Of a stretch of 64,000 bases of DNA, positions 34,550 to 47,527 are shown piece after piece. The position numbers were made by a program, and so were the translations under genes. The stretch is from the NCBI RefSeq assembly GCF_002891295.1, contig NZ_LGUI01000003.1, positions 186,001-250,000 on the forward strand, given 5' to 3'. The notes beneath the pieces were generated by a model, which saw nothing but the letters and a program-made list of their open reading frames with translations, made no database searches and had not been told where the DNA came from. Every line of letters starts with the position of its first letter. The stretch's first letter is position 1. This DNA comes from Streptomyces eurocidicus. GTDB lineage: Bacteria; Actinomycetota; Actinomycetes; Streptomycetales; Streptomycetaceae.

Positions 34550-34555
34550 GGCCCG

Positions 34556-35218
34556 TCATGCGCCCCGGGTGATCAGCCCCGTCTCGTACGCGCAGATGAC
34601 CGCCTGGATCCGGTCCCGCAGCCCCAGCTTCGACAGCACATTGCTCACGTGCGTCTTCACCGTGTGCTCGCTGACCACCAGCTCGGCCGCGATCTCGGCG
34701 TTCGACAGCCCCCGTCCCAGCAGGACGAGCGTCTCCCGCTCCCGCGCCGTCAGCACCCCCAGCTCCTCCGACGGGCCCGGGAGAGCCGGCGGCGCTCCCC
34801 GGCCCGTGACGTCGGCGACGAGCCGGCGGGCGACCGACGGGGCCAGGAGCGAGTCACCGGCGACGACCACCCGCACCGCGTGCACGAGGTCGCCCCGGCG
34901 CACGTCCTTCAGCAGGAACCCGCTCGCGCCGGCGTGCAACGCCTCGTACACATAGTCGTCCTGGTCGAAGGTGGTGAGCATGACGACCTTGCAGTCCGTC
35001 TCCGCGCAGACGGCCCGCGCCGCCTCGATACCGTCCACACCGGGCATCCGGATGTCGAGCAGCACCACGTCCGGGGCGTACCGGCGCACGGCCTCGATCG
35101 CCTGCGCGCCGTCCCCGGCCTCCGCGACCACCTCGATGTCCGGCTGAGCCTGCAGGATCATCGCGAAGCCGCTGCGCACCAGCTCCTGATCGTCCGCCAC
35201 CACCACACGGATCGTCAC
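34556..35218 (-). CDS. NarL/LuxR-type response regulator
   Basis: This 220-residue regulator has a receiver domain (acidic pair in VVVADDQELVRSG, phospho-acceptor Asp in VVLLDIRMPGVDG, Thr in VVMLTTFDQDD, Lys in GFLLKDVRRG). The C-terminal HTH is LTARERETLVLLGRGLSNAEI, with ELVVSEHTVKTHVSNVLSKL. GTG 35218 overlaps the kinase stop (GTGA) and has GGAGGTG upstream, so it is translationally coupled to the kinase. Confidence 0.93.
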   Translation of the reverse strand: MTIRVVVADDQELVRSGFAMILQAQPDIEVVAEAGDGAQAIEAVRRYAPDVVLLDIRMPGVDGIEAARAVCAETDCKVVMLTTFDQDDYVYEALHAGASGFLLKDVRRGDLVHAVRVVVAGDSLLAPSVARRLVADVTGRGAPPALPGPSEELGVLTARERETLVLLGRGLSNAEIAAELVVSEHTVKTHVSNVLSKLGLRDRIQAVICAYETGLITRGA

Positions 35219-36402
35219 CCACCCACCTCCGCACCGGAGGAGATCATGCGCGGCAGCCGTACGGCAACGCGGAACCCCCTCCCCCGCGGCCCGGGCCCGG
35301 ACGCGGCCGTTCCGCCGTGCGCGGCGGCCCGCTCCCGGATGCCGATCAGACCCTGCCCACCGCCTTCGCGGCGACGCGGGACCACGAGGCCCGAACCGTC
35401 GTCGTCCACCGTCACCACGAGCCCTTCGGGCTCCCAGGCCAGCCGCACGGTCACGGACCGGGCGCCGGCGTGCTTGAGGACGTTCGTCAACGCCTCCTGC
35501 ACCACGCGGTACACGGCCACCTGTACGTCCTGCGGGGCGTCCCACGGCTCTCCCGACACCGACAGGCCCACCTCGAGCCCCGTCCGCCGCACCTCGTCCA
35601 CCAGCGCGCCGAGACCCGCCAGCGTCGGCTGCGGACCGCGCCCGGCACCCGGGTCGTCCTTCAGCACCCCCAGCATCCGGCGCAGCTGTGCCATCGCGTC
35701 CCGCCCCGCCCCGGAAATCGCGTCGAAGGCGGCCTCCGCACGAGCGGGATCGGACCGTACGACCAGAGGCCCGGCCTCCGCCTGAACGATCATCAGACTC
35801 ACCGCGTGGGAAAGGATGTCGTGCATCTCCCGCGCGATCCGGGCCCGCTCCCGCCCGGCCGCACGCTCGGCCTCCAGCACCCGCGCCCGTTCCAGCTCGG
35901 CCGCCCGCGCCTCCACCGCCTCGGTGTACGCCTGCCGGGTCCGTGCCAGCACCCCGAGCGCGTACACCATGCCGAACAGGAACAGGGCGAAGAGGTGCTC
36001 GCGCGCCGTGTTCTCGCGCAAGGCCACTCCGAGCACGACCAGCGGCAGGCCGAGGACCACCGTGACACGCCGCTGCCGGCGTCCGGCCCCCGCCGCGACG
36101 GTGAAGATGGCGACGATCGAGCTGTAGGGCAGCGGCTGCCCGGGGCCGTCCGCGATCAGATACCCGAACCCCGCGGCCGTGACGGCCAGCAGCGTCCCGA
36201 GCGGTGCCCGGGTGCGCCACAGCAGCGGCAGCACCTGGAGCGAGGTCAGCCCGTACATGGGCCAGGTCGCGGGCGGCAGGTCCGCCGGGCGCGGCACGAC
36301 GAAGGGGATCGTCACCGCCGCCTGGACGACGGCGGTGATCATCGCGTCCACGGCCCAGGGGCCGGCCTCCCGCAGTCGCCGTCCCAGGGCGTGCCTCAGC
36401 AC
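35215..36402 (-). CDS. Sensor histidine kinase, HisKA_3 type
   Basis: This 395-residue kinase has an N-terminal membrane part with four to five helices (about residues 15-150), a coiled linker (ARAAELERARVLEAERAAG) and a phospho-His motif (REMHDILSHAVSLM). The HATPase domain is VYRVVQEALTNVLKHAGA, VDDDGSGL, GQGLIGIRERAAAHGG. There is no large extracellular loop, so it probably senses within or at the membrane. GTG 36402 overlaps the end of the GNAT gene by seven bases. The partner is the downstream regulator. Confidence 0.92.
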   Translation of the reverse strand: MLRHALGRRLREAGPWAVDAMITAVVQAAVTIPFVVPRPADLPPATWPMYGLTSLQVLPLLWRTRAPLGTLLAVTAAGFGYLIADGPGQPLPYSSIVAIFTVAAGAGRRQRRVTVVLGLPLVVLGVALRENTAREHLFALFLFGMVYALGVLARTRQAYTEAVEARAAELERARVLEAERAAGRERARIAREMHDILSHAVSLMIVQAEAGPLVVRSDPARAEAAFDAISGAGRDAMAQLRRMLGVLKDDPGAGRGPQPTLAGLGALVDEVRRTGLEVGLSVSGEPWDAPQDVQVAVYRVVQEALTNVLKHAGARSVTVRLAWEPEGLVVTVDDDGSGLVVPRRREGGGQGLIGIRERAAAHGGTAASGPGPRGRGFRVAVRLPRMISSGAEVGG

Positions 36403-36953
36403 GCCGGGCGGGCGATCGTCATCTCGTACTCCTCCGACGAGGGGTCGCCGGCCATGGGCACGACCACCCCGGTCCGTTCGAAGCCCAGCTTGCGGTAGAG
36501 CGCCTGGGCGCGACCGTTGCCCTCGTGCACGTACAACCGCGCGCGCTCCGCCCGGGGTTCGCTCAGCGACCACGACCAGTCGAGGGCGGCGCGGAAGAGC
36601 GCCTGGGTGATACCGGTGCCCCGGTGCTCGGGGCGTACGAAGACACCGGCGACGTGCGTCTGCGGCACGGCGGCACTGCCACCGAAAGTGCCTTCCTCAC
36701 CAGGAAGTTCGAGGAAGACCGTCAGCGTCCCCGCCCATTCACCGTCCTGGTCCTCGGCGACGAACGCGCAGACGGTGCGCCCCTCGGCGGCCGTTTCCGT
36801 GCGTCCCTTCCAGTACGCGTCGGGCTGGACGACGGCATTGGCATAGGTGTCGAGAAAAGCGATCGGGGCGACGGGGTCGGCGAGGGCGGTCAACCGGAGT
36901 TCCTTGACCTTCGCCCATTCGTCGGCTCGTACGGTTCTGATGAGGTGATCCAT
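36396..36953 (-). CDS. GNAT-family N-acetyltransferase
   Basis: This 185-residue protein has the acetyl-CoA motif VAGVFVRPEHRGTGITQAL and the final GNAT strand/helix ARLYVHEGNGRAQALYRKLGFE. ATG 36953 starts at the first predicted strand (MDHLIRTVRADEW). A TTG at 36998 would add 15 residues. Its stop is overlapped by the histidine kinase start, so it is the first gene of a three-gene operon. The substrate is unknown. Confidence 0.9.
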   Translation of the reverse strand: MDHLIRTVRADEWAKVKELRLTALADPVAPIAFLDTYANAVVQPDAYWKGRTETAAEGRTVCAFVAEDQDGEWAGTLTVFLELPGEEGTFGGSAAVPQTHVAGVFVRPEHRGTGITQALFRAALDWSWSLSEPRAERARLYVHEGNGRAQALYRKLGFERTGVVVPMAGDPSSEEYEMTIARPAC

Positions 36954-37072
36954 TCGCCGATGTTCGCCCGTACGAACGACCCGGTCAACGAACTTCAATC
37001 CGCATCAGCAGGCGCGTTGACGCGAAGGAAGGCCGGTCCTAGGGTCCGAACGGAACTCGGGGGTTGCACAAG

Positions 37073-38104
37073 ATGAGCGATCGTCCAGGGATTTCACCGC
37101 TCTTTCCGGAACGGCCCACCGTCGTCGTGGCCATGGGGGCGGACGAGGCCGAGGCCGCGCTGCCCGGTGACCTCCGCGCCGAACTTGAAACCCTGGCGAC
37201 CCTGACGCCCGGCGTGCTGACCGGCGACCTCACCGCACCGGAGGCACGCGAGGCGCTCGCGCACGCCGGCATCCTCCTCACGGGCTGGGGATGTCCGCGG
37301 CTGACGGAGGACGTGCTGCGCGGCGCCCCGAGGCTGCGGGCCGTGGTGCACGCGGCGGGCTCGGTGAAGGGGTTGGTGTCGGGGGCGGTCTGGGAGCGCG
37401 GCATCCTCGTCTCGTCGGCGGCGGACGCCAACGCGGGCCCGGTCGCCGACTACGCCCTCGCCGTCATCGCCCTGGCGGCGAAGGGGGCCCTGGCGACGGC
37501 GGCGGCGTACGGGAAAGGGTGGCCGGCCTTCCGGGGCCGGCAGGGGGCCGACGGGCGGACGGTCGGCGTCATCGGCGCGTCCCGCATCGGCCGCCGGGTC
37601 CTGGCCGGGCTGCGCGCCTCCGACGCGGGGTACCGGATCCTGCTCCACGACCCGTACGTGACCGGGGTGGACGCGGAACGCCTGGGGGCGGAACCGGTGG
37701 ACCTGGTCTCCCTGTGCCGGAGATCGGAGATCGTCACGGTGCACGCGCCCGAGACGCCCGAGACGCGCCGTCTGCTCGACGCGGGGCGCCTCGCGCTGCT
37801 CCCCGACGGGGCCACGGTCGTCAATACGGCGCGGGGGGCTCTCGTCGACACGGACGCCCTCACGCGTGAATGCGCCTCGGGACGGCTGAGCGCGATCCTC
37901 GACGTCACGGACCCGGAACCGCTGCCGGCGGGACATCCACTGCTGCGCATGTCTCAGGTGCTGGTCACACCGCATATCGCGGGCGCGCAGGGGAGCGAGG
38001 TCCGGCGACTGGGGGCGTATGCGGTGGGGGAGGTCGGGCGGTTGGTACGGGGGGAAGGGCTGTGGGGTCTGGTGCGGAGGGGAATGCTGGATCGCAGTGC
38101 GTAA
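37073..38104 (+). CDS. D-isomer-specific 2-hydroxyacid dehydrogenase family protein
   Basis: This 343-residue NAD(P)-dependent dehydrogenase has the dinucleotide motif VGVIGASRIGRRVL (about residues 163-176), the catalytic Arg in NTARGALVD, the Glu in DVTDPEPLPAGH and the His in TPHIAGAQGSE. The usual first Gly-rich motif reads GASRIG instead of GxGxxG, so the second Gly is replaced by Ser. The substrate could be a 2-ketoacid or phosphoglycerate-like compound. A TTG at 37064 is in frame three codons earlier. It is a single gene before the rRNA terminator. Confidence 0.88.
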   Translation: MSDRPGISPLFPERPTVVVAMGADEAEAALPGDLRAELETLATLTPGVLTGDLTAPEAREALAHAGILLTGWGCPRLTEDVLRGAPRLRAVVHAAGSVKGLVSGAVWERGILVSSAADANAGPVADYALAVIALAAKGALATAAAYGKGWPAFRGRQGADGRTVGVIGASRIGRRVLAGLRASDAGYRILLHDPYVTGVDAERLGAEPVDLVSLCRRSEIVTVHAPETPETRRLLDAGRLALLPDGATVVNTARGALVDTDALTRECASGRLSAILDVTDPEPLPAGHPLLRMSQVLVTPHIAGAQGSEVRRLGAYAVGEVGRLVRGEGLWGLVRRGMLDRSA

Positions 38105-38115
38105 GGGGTGGGGGG

Positions 38116-38196
38116 GTTCTTTTCCCCTACCCGCCCCTTCCCGAATGTCCTCAAACGCCGGACGGGCTGAAAAGAGGACCCGGGGGCGAAGTCCCC
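38116..38196. repeat. Dispersed modular palindromic repeat, copy D
   Basis: CTTTTCCCCTACCCGCCCCT (outer arm), GTCCTCAAACGCCGGACGGG (inner arm), CTGAAAAG and a GGGGGCGAAGTCCCC module. It lies between the dehydrogenase and the convergent rRNA operon, before the rRNA terminator. Confidence 0.8.
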
Positions 38197-38202
38197 TGAA
38201 CG

Positions 38203-38245
38203 CAAAAATGCCTCAGGCCCCGAGTGAAAACTCGGGGCCTGAGGC
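38203..38245 (-). terminator. Rho-independent terminator of the rRNA operon
   Basis: GCCTCAGGCCCCGAG and CTCGGGGCCTGAGGC form a perfect 15-bp stem with loop TGAAAA (38210-38245). On the minus strand it is followed by ATTTTTG (38209-38203). It is placed directly after the 5S gene. Confidence 0.95.
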
Positions 38246-38252
38246 TAAAAAT

Positions 38253-38371
38253 TGTTCGGCGGCGTCCTACTCTCCCACACGGTCCCCCATGCAGTACCAT
38301 CGGCGCTGAAAGGCTTAGCTTCCGGGTTCGGAATGTAACCGGGCGTTTCCCTAACGCTATGACCACCGAAA
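38253..38371 (-). rRNA. rrf: 5S ribosomal RNA
   Basis: The minus strand reads GTTTCGGTGGTCATAGCG at the start and ends near GGACGCCGCCGAAC. The central GGGAAACGCCCGGTTACATT and CCGAACCCGGAAGCTAAGCC segments match actinobacterial 5S RNA. Ends are estimated to within a few bases. Confidence 0.95.
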
Positions 38372-38440
38372 CTCTATGAAATTAACGAAACCGGATACAA
38401 CACGGTCGTTACTTCAGAACCTACACAGTGGACGCGAGCA

Positions 38441-43368
<4,928 letters not shown>

Positions 43369-43850
43369 TTACCCGTAATCGGGTGCACACACACGAGAGC
43401 GGCACAACCGGTCGGAATAGGACCAGTCGTGCACAGCGTCCTCGCTGTGTTGTTGCCTGCCAGCCCCGAAAGGCTCACAGGACTTTTCAAAGGAACCGCG
43501 TCCCGGCCAGAAGGCCGGAGACGGGGTATTTTATAGTCTGGCGTTGACTTTTGGCACGCTGTTGAGTTCTCAAGGAACGGACGCTTCCTTTGTACTCACC
43601 CTCTCGGGCTTTCCTCCGGGCGCTTCCCTTCGTTGTTTCCAACCTTACCAGATCCGTTTCCGGCCCTGGCCCCCTGCTGGAGCGGGGTCCCACCGTCTCG
43701 CTTTCGCTTTCCGGCGGTTCCGACTCTATCAGATCCTTTTCCGTACCGTTTCCGGCCCGAATTCGTTTCCGATTCCCCGTCGGCGGGGATTTGTTTCGCG
43801 CCTTTCGGCGTGATCACTACTTTACCGGATTTCCCTCGCGACTCCTAATC
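43369..43850 (-). promoter_or_regulatory. rRNA operon leader and multiple candidate promoters
   Basis: This 480-bp non-coding stretch holds three similar minus-strand -10-like elements: TAAAGT (43824-43819), TAGAGT (43728-43723) and TAAGGT (43647-43642). They are spaced 96 and 81 bp apart, each set in a context like ATCYGRTARRGT followed by GGAAMC. The -35 elements are weak. Downstream, TTGAGAACTCAACAGCGTGC (around 43580) is a leader segment also echoed in the spacer and fits a processing or antitermination site. Repeated promoters are usual for Streptomyces rrn operons. Confidence 0.6.
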
Positions 43851-44056
43851 GGAGTCCGTTCCGAATTCCGGACACGCCGAAATCCATCCCGTTCAAGGGC
43901 CGTGCAGTAGAGAGTGCCGCCAGTGAGGCGTGAAGTGCCGCCTCACCGTCCTCGCGGACGCCGTGGCAACTCGGAGAACTCTACACGACCCCCAGGGGTG
44001 CTCCGCCCCGGGTGGGCCCGGCTCCTGAGCCTGTCTCTTGGGCCTGTCTCTTGGGC

Positions 44057-44557
44057 CTAGCCCTTGCGCTTCTTCTTCCGGGCCGCCGGGTTTCCCGTAC
44101 GAGTGGTCCGGCGACGCTCGTAGCGTGCGGTGGCCTCCTCGTACTCCTCGCGGCGCAGCTTCTCCCCAGGAGCCTCGGAGAGGATGCGGAGGGCGTACGC
44201 GAGCAGGGACCCGATGAAGCCGATCATCATCATGCTCTGCGTCGACCGCTCGGCCGCGGCGTCCGCCGGGCCGGCCGTGCGGCTGCCGAACCGCTCCCAC
44301 GTGCGGCGGAACGCCAGCGCGCTGCACACGGCGAAGGCCACGACCACCAGCATGTTGACGAGGTTGCCGACCTCCGCGACCGCCAGGCCCTCGTAACCGA
44401 AGCGCAGGACGAACGCTCCCGCCGCCGCGGCGACCAGTGCGCCGAGCCCCGCGCCGACCCGGCGCAGCGCGTATCCGCCGTCGTGGTTCACCCAGGTCGT
44501 GCCGAAGAACCTGATCGGTTCCGGCTGCGGCCCGGCTGCCTCGTGCTCATCGCTCAT
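44057..44557 (-). CDS. Membrane protein of unknown function with basic tail
   Basis: This 166-residue protein has a short polar head, three hydrophobic segments (VGAGLGALVAAAAGAFVLRFG, NLVNMLVVVAFAVCSALAF, MMMIGFIGSLLAYALRIL) and a charged C-terminal helix that ends in a Lys/Arg cluster (AARKKKRKG). I do not recognise a domain. It is transcribed away from the SH3 gene region and toward the rRNA leader, and is a single gene. Confidence 0.75.
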   Translation of the reverse strand: MSDEHEAAGPQPEPIRFFGTTWVNHDGGYALRRVGAGLGALVAAAAGAFVLRFGYEGLAVAEVGNLVNMLVVVAFAVCSALAFRRTWERFGSRTAGPADAAAERSTQSMMMIGFIGSLLAYALRILSEAPGEKLRREEYEEATARYERRRTTRTGNPAARKKKRKG

Positions 44558-44653
44558 ACGTCGATTATCGTCACCGGCCCCGGACCGACCGGGCCGTATC
44601 CGCAGCCGCGGACGCCGCCGCAGCCACAGGCGCCGCCGTACAAGAACAGCGGA

Positions 44654-45001
44654 TCAGGAGCAGCGGATGGCCACGAAGCCGTCGCTGCCGGTCTTCACAT
44701 ACGCGTCCGACACGTACTGCCCGGGCGCGATGCTGTCCCAGACGTCGGTGGTGCCGTACGGGCCGGAGATCGTCTCGCCGCGGGTCTGGCAGCGGATCGC
44801 CACCCGGGAGTTCTCGCCGAGCACCTTGACGATCTGGCTGCCGGTGTTCGGGCCGCGCCGGACGTTGACCTGGACGCCGGGGGCGACCGGGTAATAGATG
44901 GTGCCGGCGGACTGTACGGAGAGCGCGGCGGGCTGCTGCGCCTCGGCCGTCCCGGCGGACTCGCTGGACTCGTTCATCTCGTTGTTCTCGCCGACGGCCA
45001 T
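44654..45001 (-). CDS. Bacterial SH3-domain protein
   Basis: This 115-residue protein has an acidic Ser/Glu head and an SH3b-type domain (VNVRRGPNTGSQIVKVLGE, then VAIRCQTRGETISGPYGTTD, VWDSIAPGQYVSDAYV). It has two Cys that could pair. No signal peptide is visible at this start, although SH3b domains usually face the wall. It could be exported by another route or be cytoplasmic. ATG 45001 is about 135 bp from the divergent kinase start. Confidence 0.75.
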   Translation of the reverse strand: MAVGENNEMNESSESAGTAEAQQPAALSVQSAGTIYYPVAPGVQVNVRRGPNTGSQIVKVLGENSRVAIRCQTRGETISGPYGTTDVWDSIAPGQYVSDAYVKTGSDGFVAIRCS

Positions 45002-45135
45002 CAGGCCCTCCCCCGCGCTTGGTCAATGTCATGTGCAGGCTAGCAAGGCACGGCATGCCTCCCCGGTTTCGACAGGCCCATCGATTAGGCTCCGGAAGCC
45101 GCCGCACGCGGCCGAAAACACACGGGGGTGGGGGA

Positions 45136-47400
45136 ATGCCGCCGCTGCGCAGGACCGGGGCGGACCCGGAAGCGGAGGATCCGGGGCAGGCCGGCCAGTA
45201 CCGGCTGGAGGGGCGGCTCGGCTCCGGCGGCATGGGCGTGGTGCACCTGGCCCGTTCCGCTTCCGGACTCCCCCTCGCGGTCAAGGTCGTACACGCCGAA
45301 TACGCGGTGGACCCCGAGTTCAGGGCGCGTTTCCGGCAGGAGGTGGCGGCCGCCCGACTGGTCAGCGGGGCGTTCACCGCTCCTGTCGTGGACGCGGATC
45401 CGGACGGCGAGCGGCCCTGGATGGCGACGCTCTACATTCCCGGCCCCACCCTCTCCGAGCGAGTGAAGCGGAACGGTCCTCTCAGCGCGGACGAGGTGCG
45501 GCGGCTGGCGGCCGGGCTGGCCGAGGCCCTGCGGGACATCCACCGGGCCGGCGTGGTGCACCGGGACCTCAAGCCGAGCAATGTGCTGCTCGCCGAGGAC
45601 GGCCCGAAGGTCATCGACTTCGGCATCTCCCGCCCTTACGACAGCGAGCTGCGCACCGAGACCGGGAAGCTGATCGGCACTCCGCCGTTCATGGCCCCCG
45701 AGCAGTTCCAGCGCCCGCGCGAGGTGGGTCCCGCGGCGGACGTGTTCGCGCTGGCGTCGCTGCTGGTGCACGCGGCGACGGGGCGCGGACCGTTCGAGTC
45801 GGAGAGCCCGTACATCGTGGCGTACCAGGTGGTGCACAACGAGCCGGATCTGACCGGGGTGCCCGAGGACCTCGTACCGCTGATCCGTGCCTGTCTGGCG
45901 AAGGACCCCGCGGAGCGGCCCACGCCGGACGCGATCATGGCGCGGCTGCCGTACGCCGCCCACGGCGTCGCCGGGGGTGCCGATACGTTCCCCCACGCCT
46001 CTCTTCTCTCTCCCCCTTCCCTCTCCCCTTCCTCTTCCTCTCCCGCGCCGCGTGACTCCGACCCCACTCACGTACGCGCCGCCTCCTCCCCCGTCCCGGC
46101 AGCCCCCGGGTCCGGCGGGCCCGCTCCGGCCGCCGGCCGGGCCCGGCGCCGTCGCGCGCCCTGGATCGTCGCGGCGGCCGTGGCCCTCTCCGCCCTGGGT
46201 GCCGGCGGGTACTGGCTGCTGCGCGGGGGCGACGACCCGCACGCGCCGCTGCGGACGCGTCCCACCGCGGCGGGCTCGGACTGGAGGCCGTGGGAGACCT
46301 CCGTCCCCGGGGACGGAGCGGGCGACGGCAGGGTGCGGGCCGGGTTCTGCGCGTACGGGGAGGCCGCGCTGTACTGCTCGGCGCCCGGGGTCCAGGCGGC
46401 CCGTATCGACACGGCGGGCGGCAAGGTCGCCTGGCGGCGGCCGGCCGAGGACGGGAAGCCCGGTCAGGGCGCCGCTCCGGCCGACGCCGAGCGGGCCGGC
46501 GGGCTCGCGCCGCCCGCCCCCGTCGTGTCGGGCGGCCTCGTGCACGTCACGACACCGGACGGCAGCCGGCTCACGGCGCTCGACCCGGCGACGGGCGAGC
46601 CGCGCTGGACACGGAACGTGTCGGTCTACGGCGGGCGGGTCTACCACGCGGGCGACACCGTGCTGCTGGTCTCCGCGGACGGCACCGTGACCGCCGTAGA
46701 CGGCGCCACCGACCGGCAGCTCTGGAGCCATCGCCTGCCGGGCCATGCCAAGCCCGTCTTCTCCTCCTACGGCGGCGGGACCGCCTACGCCGTCTCCCCC
46801 GCGGGCGGCGGCGGGCACCGGACGCAGGTCCTCGCCCTCGACGCGCGGCGCGGTACGACGCTGTGGCAGCGGACGGTGGACGGTGATCTGACCGCCGTCG
46901 GCGCGGGCCCGCGCGACGCGCTGTATCTGACGGCCGCCGACTCCGACAACCGCGTCTCGGCCGTCGTCCGGTACGACCCGGCGGACCGGAGCGAGCGGCG
47001 GGTTCCGCTGGGCACGCCGCTGAACGCCACGAGCGCCGTCGCGTACGGGGACTCGGTCTATCTGCTGTCCACGGACGGCGGGCTCACGGCGGTGGGGACC
47101 GCGAAGGGCGCGAAGAGCCCCGGGCAGCTGTGGCGGCTGGACACGGCGGTGGCGAACGGTTCGGCGCTCGTCGCCACCGACCGGCGGCTGTACTTCTCCG
47201 CCGCCGACGGCCGGCTGCTGGCCGTGGACACGGGCCGCGGGGCGCTGCTCGGTCAGACGGCGCCCCGCCTGACCAAGGCCGGGCGTGGCTATCTCGATCT
47301 GCTGCCGGCGCCGGTCGCGGCGGACGGGAAGGTGTTCGGGGCGGCGCCGGACGGGACCGTGTTCGCGGTGAGCGACCACGATCCGGGCGCGTGGCGCTGA
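45136..47400 (+). CDS. Receptor-like Ser/Thr protein kinase with PQQ-like beta-propeller
   Basis: This 754-residue kinase has a Hanks-type domain (about residues 20-275: GRLGSGGMGVVH, Lys in AVKVVH, HRDLKPSN, DFGISRP, MAPEQF), a Ser/Pro linker (about 290-345), one membrane helix (IVAAAVALSALGAGGYWLL) and an outer PQQ-like propeller. Repeated blades are seen (RLTALDPATGEPRWTRNV, TVTAVDGATDRQLWSHRLPG, QVLALDARRGTTLWQRTVDG, RLLAVDTGRGALLGQT). The propeller probably senses wall or ligand cues. ATG 45136 follows GGTGGGGGA. It is a single gene, convergent with ilvD. Confidence 0.92.
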   Translation: MPPLRRTGADPEAEDPGQAGQYRLEGRLGSGGMGVVHLARSASGLPLAVKVVHAEYAVDPEFRARFRQEVAAARLVSGAFTAPVVDADPDGERPWMATLYIPGPTLSERVKRNGPLSADEVRRLAAGLAEALRDIHRAGVVHRDLKPSNVLLAEDGPKVIDFGISRPYDSELRTETGKLIGTPPFMAPEQFQRPREVGPAADVFALASLLVHAATGRGPFESESPYIVAYQVVHNEPDLTGVPEDLVPLIRACLAKDPAERPTPDAIMARLPYAAHGVAGGADTFPHASLLSPPSLSPSSSSPAPRDSDPTHVRAASSPVPAAPGSGGPAPAAGRARRRRAPWIVAAAVALSALGAGGYWLLRGGDDPHAPLRTRPTAAGSDWRPWETSVPGDGAGDGRVRAGFCAYGEAALYCSAPGVQAARIDTAGGKVAWRRPAEDGKPGQGAAPADAERAGGLAPPAPVVSGGLVHVTTPDGSRLTALDPATGEPRWTRNVSVYGGRVYHAGDTVLLVSADGTVTAVDGATDRQLWSHRLPGHAKPVFSSYGGGTAYAVSPAGGGGHRTQVLALDARRGTTLWQRTVDGDLTAVGAGPRDALYLTAADSDNRVSAVVRYDPADRSERRVPLGTPLNATSAVAYGDSVYLLSTDGGLTAVGTAKGAKSPGQLWRLDTAVANGSALVATDRRLYFSAADGRLLAVDTGRGALLGQTAPRLTKAGRGYLDLLPAPVAADGKVFGAAPDGTVFAVSDHDPGAWR

Positions 47401-47403
47401 CTC

Positions 47404-47521
47404 CAGCGCGGGTCCGGGGCCGGGCGCGGGCGCGGGTCCAAGCCCGGGTCCGAGCCCAGGCCCAGGCCCAGGTCCGAGTACGGGTCCGGGTCCAGGCCCG
47501 GGTCCCCGCTCCGGCCCCTCG
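47404..47521. repeat. Low-complexity GGTCC/GGCCC tandem repeat
   Basis: About 118 bp of degenerate 5-6 bp units (GGGTCC, AGGCCC, CGGGTCCGAG) fill the gap between the convergent kinase and ilvD. It has no clear stem-loop with a T-run. It may arise from slippage and can fold into many alternative GC hairpins. Confidence 0.7.
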
Positions 47522-47527
47522 GGCCTG

